64,000 bases of DNA from Sepioteuthis lessoniana (GCA_963585895.1 OY757917.1:104202346-104266345); one strand, 5' to 3'; positions 10,505 to 20,692 are shown, counted from the first letter of the stretch. Notes: generated from the sequence alone by a model not told the origin. A program made the numbers and translations.

Positions 10505-11121
10505 AAAACATACAGGTCTCTACGAAATACTCTCACAAGTTTGGAAGACAAGAAATTTTTACATTTCCCTTCGATGATGCAACCCTGTATGTGAACAAAA
10601 GACAACAGTGAAACAGACAAAATGCTGCATTCTCCCCTTCCCCATGAAAGGTGAACTTGGAATCACTCAGGATTGCAGAAGCAAAATTCGTACAAGCATT
10701 GCAAATAAGTTTTATAATGCTTCTCAATCCTATCCGAATCGAAATCGAGCAAATCGTTGAGAAAACTAAAAACGGCTTTCGGTAAAATCGTTCAACAACC
10801 TCATACATTCTAACAATCCATAGAATCATTGAAGTAATATGAGCAAGAAATACTCAAGGCAACACTACTGTTCGTAGCTTTCTCTATGGCTTTGTTTCCA
10901 TACACAGTGGAAAGATGAAGCAAATATTACTTGCATATATTCTTCCCAAAGAAACCGTCTCTGCTACATTGATGCTTTACAAAAACACGAAAGAAATGGT
11001 TCGTTCAGCTGAAGGCGACCCTGAATTCTTCGACATTGTCACTCTCGTCTTGCAAGATTATTCAATGGCAGCATATTCGCTGATACACTACCTAGTCTAT
11101 GTACTTCGAACGACAGTCTCA
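10505..11121 (+). pseudogene. RTE-type LINE, old copy, 5' part of a split element
   Basis: An old, much diverged copy that holds the reverse transcriptase region. The readable blocks, in order, are FSPSPMKGELG (family LPFPKKGDLG), KNGFR, LTIHRI, SIHSGKMKQILLAY, ILPKETVSATLMLYKNTKEM, then GDPEFFDIVTLVLQ and YVLRTT. Catalytic motif A is badly decayed. The copy stops at 11121, where a younger RTE in the opposite orientation begins, and resumes at 12151. Many stops are present, so this is a relic. Confidence 0.75.
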
Positions 11122-12150
11122 TCATCATCATGTCGTACCGCCAGCACGGATATCCCTGACCCTCTCTCGTCACTTCTCCCAATAGTTCATCGCCTCTGGG
11201 AGGTCTTCAGGGCTATATTCCGTATCCCCACACAGCTGCTATATGTATGTTGGAGCTAGTCGTCCTGCTTTTGTTCGGCAATAAATGGGGGTCCATACGA
11301 GTACATCACTTATGAGCTCGTCCCTGCTTCTCCAGCAGTGTCCTGCATGTCTGGTTCGTCTAACTTGGATAGTTTTCGTGATTGGAGGTAGGTGGCCGTA
11401 TAGTTGGTGCTTTGTTGGGTGTTGCCTCCAGTACTTGTTCAATATTTCTCGCAGCATTCTTGTGTAATTGCCGTCTAGTTTTTTTCTCGAGCTATTTTGT
11501 TAGCGTCCAAGCAGTGCATGCATATAGCAGTATCAATACGACTGCTGCCTGGAAGAAACTGCGTTTCATTTTATCGGTCAGGTCTGACTTCCCTATGATC
11601 GATAGCTTATCGATAGCTGTCCATGCCTTCGTTAGGCGCGAGTCGATGTTTTTTTCGGTTGATGATGCACTGCTTCCTTGGTAGGTGAACTTGTCCAGCA
11701 GTTTCAGAGAGCCTCCGTCTCGTGTGGAAATGTCGCCTGTCCGATTAAAGCACATGCATTCAGTTTTGTGTGCATTGACTTGGAGGCCAATGCCCGCGGC
11801 GGCTTATTCCAAACCATGCAGTAGTTTTTCGGCTTGGTTGGGTGTATTTGCCAGAATCGCTATGCCATTGGCGTTGTCGGCGTCGGTAATTCTTTTTGCG
11901 AGGTGCCTTCTGTTTCTTACTTTGTCAGCTCGAAGCCGTTTTCTCTGATTTTATCAATCGATGTTCTAAGCACGTAGTCTAGACCGATGATAAAGAGGTA
12001 TGGGACAAGCGTGTCACCTTGCAGTACTCCTGCTACAATGTCAAAGTATTCGGTGTCCCCATCCGGTGAACGTACTTTCACTTTGGTGTTTCTATATAGA
12101 ATCGTCATTGCTGCGACGGTCTCTTTTGGTAGGCCGTATGATAGTAAAAA
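11122..12150 (-). pseudogene. RTE-type LINE, younger 5'-truncated copy nested in an older RTE
   Basis: The reverse strand reads from YGLPKETVAAMTILYRNTKV through KVRSPDGDTEYFDIVAGVLQ, YLFIIGLDYVLRTSIDKIRE, MCFNRTGDIST, LDKFTYQGSSASSTEKNI, AKAWTAIDKLSI-like sequence and FFQAAVVLILLYACTAWTL. It then continues to MLREILNKYWRQHPTKHQLY, IQVRRTRHAGHCWRSRDEL and the 3' end, with a (GAT)n tail that lies at 11122-11135 on the plus strand. Motif B (GVLQGDTL) is present; motif A is missing because the copy is 5'-truncated. One or two frame breaks interrupt it. It is clearly better preserved than the element it split. Confidence 0.85.
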
Positions 12151-12895
12151 AAATACTTTCATATGATAAAAGGCAAGAAGCTGACGATATTCTGCAAAAA
12201 ACTATGACAGACACAGACTGCACAAATTATCTAGCGCTTCTCACAAATAAACCAGCCCGCGTATAATACCTACTGCATAGCCTAGAGCAACCAGCAGGAG
12301 GCATTGGCCTCTGTGTGAAATCAAATAAGACAAAGTTCATAAGTTTTAAACAAGAAATTGCCGTTTCGATTTTAGTGGCGAGCTTCTAAAATTAGAACAC
12401 ATGCTCACATAGCTCAGCAGCAACATCTCATCTACGGAAATTAATCTCTGTATGCTATTGATAAGTTATCGATCATATGGAAATTAGCCGTTTTCGATAA
12501 AGAATAAAATTTCTTTCAAACTATAGATGTGTCGATACTACTATATAGATGCACCACAAGGATACTAACAAAACACGTGAAAAAGCAAGATGAGATTACA
12601 TCAGTATGCTACGTACTGCACTTAACGATTCTTGGAAGCAACACCCCAGAAAACAGTAACTGCACGATCACTTACATGCGATCTCACAGAAAAATTTAAG
12701 TCAGACTGAGACACTCCTGAAGAAGCAAGGACGAATTCTTATAATCTCCTACACATGGATGCGCCAGTGTTAGCCAACCAGCAAAGACTTACATACGAAA
12801 ATTCTGTGCAGACATGCGATGTAATCAAGAGGATCTACTAGGAGCGATGGATGACAGAGAGGGATGATGAGAGAGAATCAGGTAACTCTGTGCTG
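12151..12895 (+). pseudogene. RTE-type LINE, old copy, 3' part of a split element
   Basis: Continues the copy that broke off at 11121. The fragments are KRQEADDILQKTMTDTDC (family KRSRRYPAKTITDADY), LLTNKPARV, YLLHSLEQPAGGIGLCV, KLSIIWKL, SILLYRCTTRILTKHV, then GSNTPEN and a degraded carboxy end up to MTEREDERESGN. About a dozen residues are missing across the insertion point. Stops are frequent. The matching level of decay in both halves supports one original element. Confidence 0.7.
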
Positions 12896-12921
12896 CCAGA
12901 ATGATTAAGACACACACACTC

Positions 12922-12924
<3 letters not shown>

Positions 12925-12966
<42 letters not shown>
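12925..12966. repeat. (TA)n microsatellite
   Basis: A pure TA tract just after the end of the old RTE copy. Confidence 0.95.
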
Positions 12967-12967
<1 letters not shown>

Positions 12968-13318
12968 TGAAGGGCGTCAAAACAATTACTTTAAAAAGAA
13001 ATACCTTTTTGGGATTCATAATCTCTTTTCTTATATTCTATGATTCGTCAAACGTCATACTAAATATAATTCAAGGAAATATTAATTTTTCTTTTTCTTT
13101 TGAATTGAATATGATTCAATCAAATGGTAACTTTTTCACCACTCATTCTTTCTCCTTCAGTTTTTTTCTCCCCCTTTTCTCTCGCATATTTAAACGATTA
13201 CTTATAACCTAAAAAGCGGTTAAAATCCACCATCACATCGTTTAACACAACTGATAGCTTCACGACCCAAGTCTATCACCAGTTTTAGTTTCTACCAATA
13301 TTTTGACTTATATATATA
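12967..13318. other. No gene seen
   Basis: A short plus-strand Phe/Ile/Ser-rich frame runs through it, with no recognisable domain. It ends in a short TA tract that supplies the TA target of the next transposon. Confidence 0.45.
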
Positions 13319-13320
13319 TA

Positions 13321-14378
13321 CCAGGATCATTAAATAAGTTTCCGGATTTTTTTCGTATGGGCACTTTTATTGATAGTACACACAGGAAACTTTAGTCCCC
13401 TTAGAAGTAATCTCCTCCGGCTGCAATGCACTTGTTGTACCATTCCAACAACTTCTGAAAGGCCCCATGGAAGTCCTCTTGTGTAAGCATGTCAATGACC
13501 TTTGTCACAGCCTCTTTCGTCTCCTCAATTCTCTCATAACGACAACCTCTGAGCTTAGGATATAAACAAAAGTCACAGGGAGCAAGGTCTGGACTATAAG
13601 GAGGGTGAGGAACTGTGTTGATGCCCATCTCGGTCAAATAGTCTGTGACAAGGATGGAGTTGTGGACTGGTGTAGTCGTGCTTAGAACATCGATCGATAA
13701 AATCAGAGAAAACAGCTTCGAACTGACAAAGAAAAGAAGTAGAAGGTACCCCGCAAAAACAATTACCGACACCGACTACGTGATGTACTCCTATAGTCTG
13801 TAACAAGGATGGAATAATGGACTTGTGCATTGCCCTTGTGGAAATGCCACTGACCAGATTTTAAGAGTGCTGGCCCCTTCCCAAGGAATATCTTCCTGAA
13901 CTCCTTTAAAACCTCAACATAGTAACCCTAACCCTAACCCTTTGGCAAATCAACTCTAGTGTATTGACTTCCTTACTCCTCCCACACCTCTCATCATCCC
14001 TCACAGACTCCCTGCCTTCGTTGAATCTCTTATGCCAAACAGAAACTGATGCTCGGTTCATGCAAGATGCTCCAAAAGCAATCTGAAGCATTCCATACGT
14101 TTCTGTGGCATTTTTTCCAAAACAGAATTTTATTGCATATCGTTCTTCTAAAGTGTCCTCACGTCCAGACTGGATTTTTGAAATTCACCAGCTGTGACAA
14201 TCAGGCTTTAGTAGGGTGTATTCCAATTCCTGGTGTAGCTGTTCATTTGAACCTAAAATCATAAAAATTGGTCAGTCATGTCATAAGATGTATAGCAATA
14301 ACATACTGAATTGTCAAGAGTCTACAATTTTAAATGCTTGTACAAAAAAAAATCTGGAAACCTACTGATTGCACCACG
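13321..14378 (-). mobile_element. Mariner derivative with internal deletion, carrying an RTE fragment
   Basis: TA dinucleotides flank the element. The ends are inverted: ATCATTAAATAAGTTTCCGG on the left, and GGAAACCTACTGATTGCACC on the right. On the minus strand the N-terminal blocks MLQIAFGASCMNRASVSVWH and GRESVRDDERCGRSKEVNT come first, then directly the C-terminal part: HNSILVTDYLTEMGINTVPH, PPYSPDLAPCDFCLYPKL, EAVTKVIDMLTQEDF and WYNKCIAAGGDYF. About 130-140 central residues of a normal ~340-residue mariner transposase are missing, including the first catalytic Asp. A run of (AACCCT)3 fills that point (13924-13941). Without the RTE insert the element would be about 0.9 kb, the size of the copy at 31208-32118. 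Confidence 0.88.
13639..13829 (+). mobile_element. RTE fragment (about 13672-13792) inside the mariner, flanked by a ~36-bp direct repeat
   Basis: RTE sequence CTTAGAACATCGATCGATAA through AAGGTACCCCGCAAAAACAA and CCGACTACGTGATGTACTCCT interrupts the transposase region. On both sides the mariner sequence ATAGTCTGTGACAAGGATGG (13639) and ATAGTCTGTAACAAGGATGG (13793) is duplicated over about 36 bases, with substitutions. The undisturbed sister element at 31208 has this segment once. The RTE part is internally deleted: the active-site region runs straight into a site about 565 bases further on in the full copy. Confidence 0.75.
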
Positions 14379-14379
14379 T

Positions 14380-15200
14380 ATCTTGAAGAATATTAATCTT
14401 TCGTGAATTGTTCCTTTCTGTCTTCATAAATGCACTGATAGTCACGATACACTTTGTACCCTTCTCGTATTTTAGATTGTGTATGTCTGTGTTCATACCC
14501 TGTCGTAATTTTTAGATCCACTAAAATAAATCAATAACATTACATGTGGTTTATTTTACCTATCTATGTATTTAATTTTGTGTAGACTAAATATTATGGA
14601 TCGTATAAAGACTGCGTGAAGATCTATTTTCAAGATTTGATTAAATCTTTTAATGAAGAAATAAAACAAACGAAAAATCAATCATTTCAAAGAATTGACA
14701 ACTTCCAAAGATCCACTTTGCGTAAATTTCCAATCAATAAGATCAAAGAATTGATTAATATCTTTCTACTGTGAAATCATTACTTGATGAGATACAACCT
14801 TAAGGTATGTTGTTTAATTTGAGAAATACAGATTAACGAATCTTTTGTAAATTATAAATTCAAATTCTCACTTGATCGGCCTTTAAAGTCTTAATGAGTA
14901 AATGTGATCAATCGTAATTTTCGCATGTTTACACATTACGTAAAGGTTTATATTTAATTGGAAAAGCAAATATATAATATTATAAATAGAAAATAAAATA
15001 AAGCACCGATATTCCAAACAAAGCCCTCATTAGATGATTAATTCGAGGAGAAACATGGTTCTCGGGCCAAAACATCATTACCACTATGCCAGAGCATGCC
15101 AGCAATATCTGAGAGTTCCACTAGATTTTGTTAGTGCTATCTGTCTCTATTGATATTTAGTGTTTTGAAATGGTTAGTTTCTATAACACTATAAATTATT
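14380..15200. other. No gene seen
   Basis: AT-rich DNA without recognisable protein or repeat motifs. Confidence 0.45.
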
Positions 15201-15352
15201 TGACAACACAAATAAATAACGAAATTTCTTCTGAAAACACAACAACGAGAGGTTTATTATAGTAGCATGTGTAAAAGAGTAAGAGTGAAAAGGTGTCCCT
15301 TTTGGCGTTGCCGCTTTGTATGTTGGTCCTTGAGTTTGTAGTAAGTATGTTT

Positions 15353-15655
15353 CACTGTAGCAAATAGCTCGTGTGACTGGCCGCAAGGCTGGTTCTTCTG
15401 TAAGTGAAGCTAGTAGCCGTGTGTTCTTCGGCGAAGGGGTTCCAGGTGAAATCTGTAGCAGTGGATGCGAGAGAGATCTGTCTTGGCTGCTGGCTAGGTG
15501 CTCTCTTACCATGTATGTGAACACTGTAGCGGATTGCTCACGTGACTAATCGCAAGGCTCATTCTTCAGTTTTGTGAAGCTAGTAAACGCGTGCCCTTCT
15601 GTGAAGGTGAGAGAGGTCCGTTATGGCCGATAGCTAGGTGCTATCTGAGGTTGTT
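15353..15655. repeat. Two-unit tandem duplication, period about 169 bp
   Basis: CACTGTAGCAAATAGCTCGT at 15353 and CACTGTAGCGGATTGCTCAC at 15522 begin parallel units. Both contain a CGCAAGGCT block, AGTGAAGCTAGTA or TGTGAAGCTAGTA, a GCGAAGG or GTGAAGG block and a GCTAGGTGCT end. The units are diverged. The stretch is less AT-rich than its surroundings and matches no family I recognise. Confidence 0.65.
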
Positions 15656-15795
15656 GGTTGACTACCAAAAGGACTAGAAAAATAGTTCTAGAGAGGAAAA
15701 ATGGAATCAATGTGCTCTGCCAGGTGATTGGTCAGTGAGTGACCGAATCTCTTGGCGGGGACATTGTTTCACCAGAGGAAATAGATCTGTGACTG

Positions 15796-15796
<1 letters not shown>

Positions 15797-15825
<29 letters not shown>
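15797..15825. repeat. Short (TA)n tract
   Basis: Lies immediately left of a mariner end. Confidence 0.92.
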
Positions 15826-15831
<6 letters not shown>

Positions 15832-15976
15832 CCTTCAATAAGTTTCCAGATTTTGTTGTACAGACATTTAAAATTGTCGTAGACTCATGAAACTTCGGTA
15901 TGTTATTGCTATACATCTTATGAGATGACTGACTAATTTTTATGATTTCAGCTTCCCATGAGCAGCTACAGACAAC
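15826..15976 (+). mobile_element. Mariner terminal fragment
   Basis: TTCAATAAGTTTCCAGATTT is the inverted terminal repeat that appears, reversed, at the right ends of the copies at 13321 and 31208. Behind it come TTGTCGTAGACTCATGA, GTTATTGCTATACATCTTAT and GAGATGACTGACTAATTTTT, as in those copies. It breaks off at 15976, where RTE sequence starts. The other mariner end is not found nearby. Confidence 0.8.
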
Positions 15977-16656
15977 AGGAGTACATCAGGTAGTCGGCGT
16001 CGGTAATTGTTTTTGCGGGGTACCTTCTGCTTCTTTTCTTTGTCAGCTCGATGCCGTTTTCTCTGATTTTATCGATCGATGTTCTAAGCACGTCGTCTAG
16101 GCAGATGATAAAGAAGTATGGGGCTAGTGTGTCCCCTCTTAGTACTCCTGCTACAATGTCGAACTATTCTGTGTCCCCATCCGGTTTACGTACTTTCACA
16201 TCTGTGTTTCTATAGAAAATCCTTATTGCTGCTATGGTTTCTTTTGGTAGGCCGTATGCTAGTTGGATTTGTTCCATCTTCCCTCTATGAATGGAATCAA
16301 AGGCCTTGGTAAAATCGACAAATAGTAATGTCGCCTGTAGGTTTTTTGTCCGTACGCCTTCAAGGATTCTACGGATGGTCAATATTTGTGAGGTCACGGA
16401 TCTATTTTTTCGGAAGCCATTTTGGTTTTTCCAAAGGATGTTGTCGATTTTGGGTTCTATGCGGTTTGTAGTAGGGCATTAAAAATTTTGGCTGCTATGG
16501 ATGTAAGTGTTATACCTTAGTAGTTCTTGGCTAATCCGAGGTCTCCCTTTTTAGGGAAGGGGAGGATGCATCCCTTCATCCACCTGTCTATCGGATTTTG
16601 ATTATAGACTGCGTCGCAGTGTCGGAGCAGTATGTCGTCGAATTGTCTGGTCTTCT
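15977..16656 (-). pseudogene. RTE-type LINE fragment with an internal deletion at its 3' side
   Basis: The minus strand reads KTRQFDDILLRHCDAVYNQN, GCILPFPKK, then SQILTIRRILEGVRTKNLQA, TLLFVDFTKAFDSIHRGKME (motif A with its catalytic Asp), AYGLPKETIAAI and KVRKPDGDTE, and then in another frame DYVLRTSI-like sequence up to the DADY motif. At 15977-15997 the YADD region is fused to GATGTACTCCT, a sequence that in the full element lies about 565 bases downstream. Stops and frame shifts are present. Confidence 0.85.
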
Positions 16657-16800
16657 ATCTGGAGGGAAAATTTTCGATTCATATCTTTCCCAAGGATATT
16701 AGTGCTATGCGAAATGCAATCAGCTTCGTCAATGATTTGAACTCATGTGGCCGTGTCCATTTCCTATGATGATAACTATTACACCGCGGCTACTGAGATA
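16657..16800 (-). repeat. Partial SINE, family B
   Basis: Contains ATTCATATCTTTCCCAAGGA, TATTAGTGCTATGCGAAATG, TTTGAACTCATGTGGCCGTG and GATGATAACTATTACACCGC. These are the head and first body half of family B, reversed. Confidence 0.8.
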
Positions 16801-16829
16801 AAAAGTTAATGCGTACATGGATTTGCTTA

Positions 16830-16892
16830 GTTGCTTATTTTGCTTAATGGAATAACAACCCCTGTGGTCTATTTAATGCCAAACCCGCTTTT
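16830..16892 (-). repeat. Terminal block of a family C/D repeat
   Basis: TTGCTTAATGGAATAACAAC followed by CCTGTGGTCTATTTAATGCC corresponds to the shared tail block. The rest of the element is absent. Confidence 0.6.
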
Positions 16893-16904
16893 GTTTAATA
16901 TATA

Positions 16905-17312
16905 TGATTTTATGGACGCTAACAAAACGGCTGGAGGAGAAACTAGATGGCAATTACACAAGAATGCTGCGTGCAATCCTGAACAAGTCCTGGCAGCAAC
17001 ACCCCACAAGACACCAACTGTACGGCCACCTGTCCCCTATCACGAAAACTATTCAAGTTAGACGAACCAGACATGCAGGACATTGCTGGAGAAGCAGAGA
17101 TGAACTCATAAGAGATGTACTTTTATGGATCCCCACACATGGCCGCGCAAAAGCAGAACGACCAGCTCGAACGTACATTCAGCAGCTATGTGAGGATACA
17201 GGTTGTTGTCCTGAAGACCTACCTAGGGCGATGAACGATAGGGAGGAGTGGCGAGAGAGGGTCAGGGATATCCGTGCAGCCAGCACGATATGATGATGAT
17301 GATGATGATGTG
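16905..17312 (+). pseudogene. RTE-type LINE, 3' end fragment, relatively young
   Basis: An uninterrupted frame runs from LTKRLEEKLDGNYTRMLRAI through LNKSWQQHPTRHQLYGHLSP, KTIQVRRTRHAGHCWRSRDEL and RAKAERPARTYIQQLCEDTG to DREEWRERVRDIRAASTI and a stop, then a (GAT)n tail. It closely matches the last 110 residues of the copy at 28990-30772, so the two share a recent source. The insert is strongly 5'-truncated. Confidence 0.92.
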
Positions 17313-18130
17313 TATCAACAGAGCGGTAGAAATAATTTTCATCGACTGTTTCTCTTGATGTAAATGATCCACTGCCACTGTCTTCTAACACTTACAAGAT
17401 AAAAAAAGTTGGTTGTTTGGTTGCCACATGTGTTATTTAAAGATTGCGGTAGGGACATTACAATATGACAAGGGGATTCATCGAATCGTCCCTCTCTGAC
17501 TGCCTGTCTACCTCAAGTATAGGCTGAAGTCGAGCTTTGGAGGTAACGTGCCCTCCGAATCATGGAACGTTCAGCCACCAGGATCCCGTTCTCAAGAATA
17601 ACAAGTCAGCATCCAATAGGGTTTCTTAACCTGATGGAAGTATGTAATCAGAATATAGCATCAGCCAGCAGGGTGAGTTATAAATGACGCATTAAAAAAA
17701 CAAATAACAGGTGGTTGAGTTGAACAGACGCTATTTTTTATGCATTTTTTGGCAACAAGAAACAATTTTCAAAATATTCTATCAGTGAGTAATAGTTCTT
17801 TTATGTGCACAATGTACGTAAATATTTTTGATATTCTTTTTTAATTGATTACTTCTGAGACATTACTGATTTAAAAAAAATAAAACTTGATTATCGTCGT
17901 GAAATTTAGGACTGAATTTTTATGGTTTAGCATCTAGAGAAACTAATGCCTGGGTCTGACTTCTTTGACTACTTAACTGCTTCTGATTAAGGGAGTAGCT
18001 TGAATTCAGACCCCTTATTTTTGTGTAAAATTGATATCAAATCTTAAAGATTCACAAAGTATGCTCCAATTCGAATTTCGCGCATTTGATACTCTATCAA
18101 TAGAAACAATACAAGACAATCATTTTTCCG
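17313..18130. other. No gene seen
   Basis: AT-rich, with a slightly more GC-rich patch near 17480-17620 that I do not recognise. Confidence 0.4.
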
Positions 18131-18660
18131 GCTAAAATATTTTTACTGTTCTTGTTAATGTTTGTATCTCATCGGTTCCCAGACGCAAACTCGTCATTCG
18201 ATAAACGTGTTTCCCTCTCCGCTTTGCAGCTATGTGACGGCCAGAGGCCACGGTTGGGTTAAAATGTAGGAAACCAAGGACTACTATGAGAACCGGAAGT
18301 AAGGCAGGCGATTGGCGGGTTTTCAAGCCCTAGCAACAGTGAAGGACCAACTAAAAAGGGGCAAAGGTCTTAACCCAGATAGGGAAAAGACATACGATTG
18401 GTTGAGGCAGTGAGGGCGTTTTACCGCCAAAAAGAACGAAAGCTAAAAAGTCAGTTCCGAGCTTCGCCAAGGAAGAGAAAGGTCGGCTTTTCACGTGGTC
18501 CGGTGAAAGGTGAAATTCTAGTAACAGAATGGCCTAATAGAAGCCATCAACTCCGTCGGGCAAGAAACTGAGGCGCGACGTAAAAGAAAAAAATGGTGCC
18601 TTGCGACTCGTTAATAAGAAATTAACGAAGATAAGAAAAAAATAACACAAGAGAGGAAAG
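18131..18660. other. Unassigned, less AT-rich segment
   Basis: This block (TCGGTTCCCAGACGCAAACT, GGCCAGAGGCCACGG, GGTTTTCAAGCCCTAGCAAC, AAGAAACTGAGGCGCGACGT) differs in composition from its surroundings. The open frames are short. It could be a host exon or 5' region, or a repeat that I do not know. No motif lets me decide. Confidence 0.35.
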
Positions 18661-20359
18661 GAAAAAGGTTAGTCAAAAATTTTATTACAAAAGATATACG
18701 TAACCTAAATAAAGGTCCGTATCAAGAATATCCAAAGAAATATCTTTGAAGTTGTTCATTAGCAGCCAGTTTCGGCGGAAAACATATTTGTTTAAATTTG
18801 TATATCCACTTTAAAGACGAAGAGGAGAGACTTTTGTTCTTCGCTAAAAGAAGGGAAAGAAAAAAAATAATTTAACAAATATGAGAAAGAACGAGTGAGT
18901 TCCATCCCTTTAATTGTAAAGGGGACAAGAACATACGGGTGTAATTTTAAGACGAGTTGAAAAAAGAAAAAAGAAAGAAAAAAAAGAACTTTGTCTTATT
19001 GGAAGGACAAAGTCAAATGCTATTGGCAGCGACTTGCCCTCCACATTTCTGGATTTTTTTTTTTTGTATTTGTTTTGCTTTTTGTTTTTCTGTTGTTATA
19101 ATTGTGCTTTCTTTAAAATAAAATATGTAAGAAAGATACATATATAAAGAGAAGAAAAAAACAACCACGCGTCATATTGTTTGTCCGGGTCGAAACTCTT
19201 CACGTGTTCATTTATATCACGTCGACCTCTCGACCCTTGACACATCCTCATTCCTCCGTATCTCGAAAAATTAAACCTATACGCAAGCTTTATACTTAAC
19301 TAGTTATATGGGCTTTCAAAGCTATCAATATATAACTAGTTATGGAGAATATTTAGAGCTTGGGTGGTACGGTACTGTCGACGGAGATTCTCCCCGTCTT
19401 TCCAGGATAATGTAACCTCGGAACAAAGATACAGTAACTGTCACAGCTATTATTGCAGTGGAATTCTCGACTATCTACATCCTTTTTCATAGCCTAGTCG
19501 TTATGTCTTTCGATAATTCAGCGTACACTGTCGGTACAACGGTAACAAATTTTTATTATATTTTTAGGAAAATATCTACTTGTTTCAGGACCGCGTCTCT
19601 TATCAAATTTAAGAACCTATTCCGCTTTTGTTTTTACAACTTTATTGTATGTAGAATTGAACAATATTATATTTCTGTTTCTGTTTCTCTATTTTTAAGA
19701 TTGATTGCTTATGTTGTTTTCATTAAAAATATCTTATATTTTGTGTGTATTTACGTGTTTCTAACACTGTGCTATATTCTATATTTCCCTGTTAAAAGAC
19801 TGTTGTTACATAAATTCACAGACAATCTATGGCGCATTGACGATGGAACTTGTCTCAAAAAATGTCGGAGAGACATTTGATGAAGTATTTATATAAAGAG
19901 GGGCATAATTTAGTTTTCTGTCGGGCTTGACTTCCTGGTTTTCAATACTGAATATAAACTATCAAAATATTTATCATTGTCATATTTGTGATGATTTCAA
20001 TATGTGATCCCTCGTCCTTAAATAACGTTATAATTGTCTTTCAATAATATCTCACTTTGCAAATCTTCAATATGATCGTGTCATCCTCTCAATATAAACC
20101 GATATAATCTTTGCTGGATATTTAAGCAATTCATGAAAAAATTCCTAATAAGAATAAACCATTTTGCAATTAACTGCTTATTCCCAAAAATTAATACTTA
20201 AAAAGCCGAACTCCACATCTTGTTATTTTTTTTTTTTTGTGTTTGCTTTTTTTAAAATCTATAATTCATTTGAGTAATGATATTTTATTCCAGTACCCGG
20301 AAGACTGCTCTACTAGAATGTTTAACTTTATTCATAAGGGAAAATTTGAAATAACTAAA

Positions 20360-20362
<3 letters not shown>
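18661..20362. other. No gene called
   Basis: Mostly AT-rich. An open frame at 19458-19880 (140 residues, rich in Phe, Ile, Tyr and Leu) has no recognisable motif, and its composition is what AT-rich DNA gives by chance. A small inverted pair, ACTAGTTATATGGG and its near complement ATATATAACTAGT, lies at about 19297-19342. Confidence 0.4.

Positions 20363-20402
<40 letters not shown>
20363..20402. repeat. (TA)n microsatellite
   Basis: A pure TA tract on the upstream side of a family A SINE. Confidence 0.95.
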
Positions 20403-20403
<1 letters not shown>

Positions 20404-20404
<1 letters not shown>

Positions 20405-20670
20405 GGCTCATTGGTCTTGTGGGTAGAGTGTTCGCCAAGGGTCCGGGAGACCTGGAGTCAATCGCCGGTCGCGTAATACTAAAGACTTTAATAATGGTAC
20501 TTGATACCTCCTTGCTTAATACTCAGCAGTATAAGTTACGTATCAAGAGTAAAGTGGATCAATCCAGGGAAAGGAGTAGCGCCCTCCCCGACACCTTGCT
20601 GTATATAGCTATTGAAAAGGGAGCTTTCGAGTAGCCCCTGACTACGGTCGCCAACTTTACTTTTTTTTAC
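20404..20670 (+). repeat. tRNA-headed SINE, family A
   Basis: A complete copy running from the head (TTGTGGGTAGAGTGTTCGCC, then GGAGTCAATCGCCGGTCGCG) to GCCAACTTTACTTTT. TA tracts lie on both sides (20363-20402 and 20671-20690), so it may have inserted into a TA repeat. Confidence 0.88.
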
Positions 20671-20692
20671 TATATATATATATATATATATG
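20671..20692. repeat. Short (TA)n tract
   Basis: Directly follows the 3' end of the family A SINE. Confidence 0.9.

Noticed and set aside
13924-13941. True telomere or chromosome end
   Set aside because: Only three units, inside a transposon, and repeated in a second copy of that transposon.
19458-19880. 140-residue hydrophobic frame
   Set aside because: Its composition is that of AT-rich DNA, it has no motif, and no promoter or splice signal is convincing.
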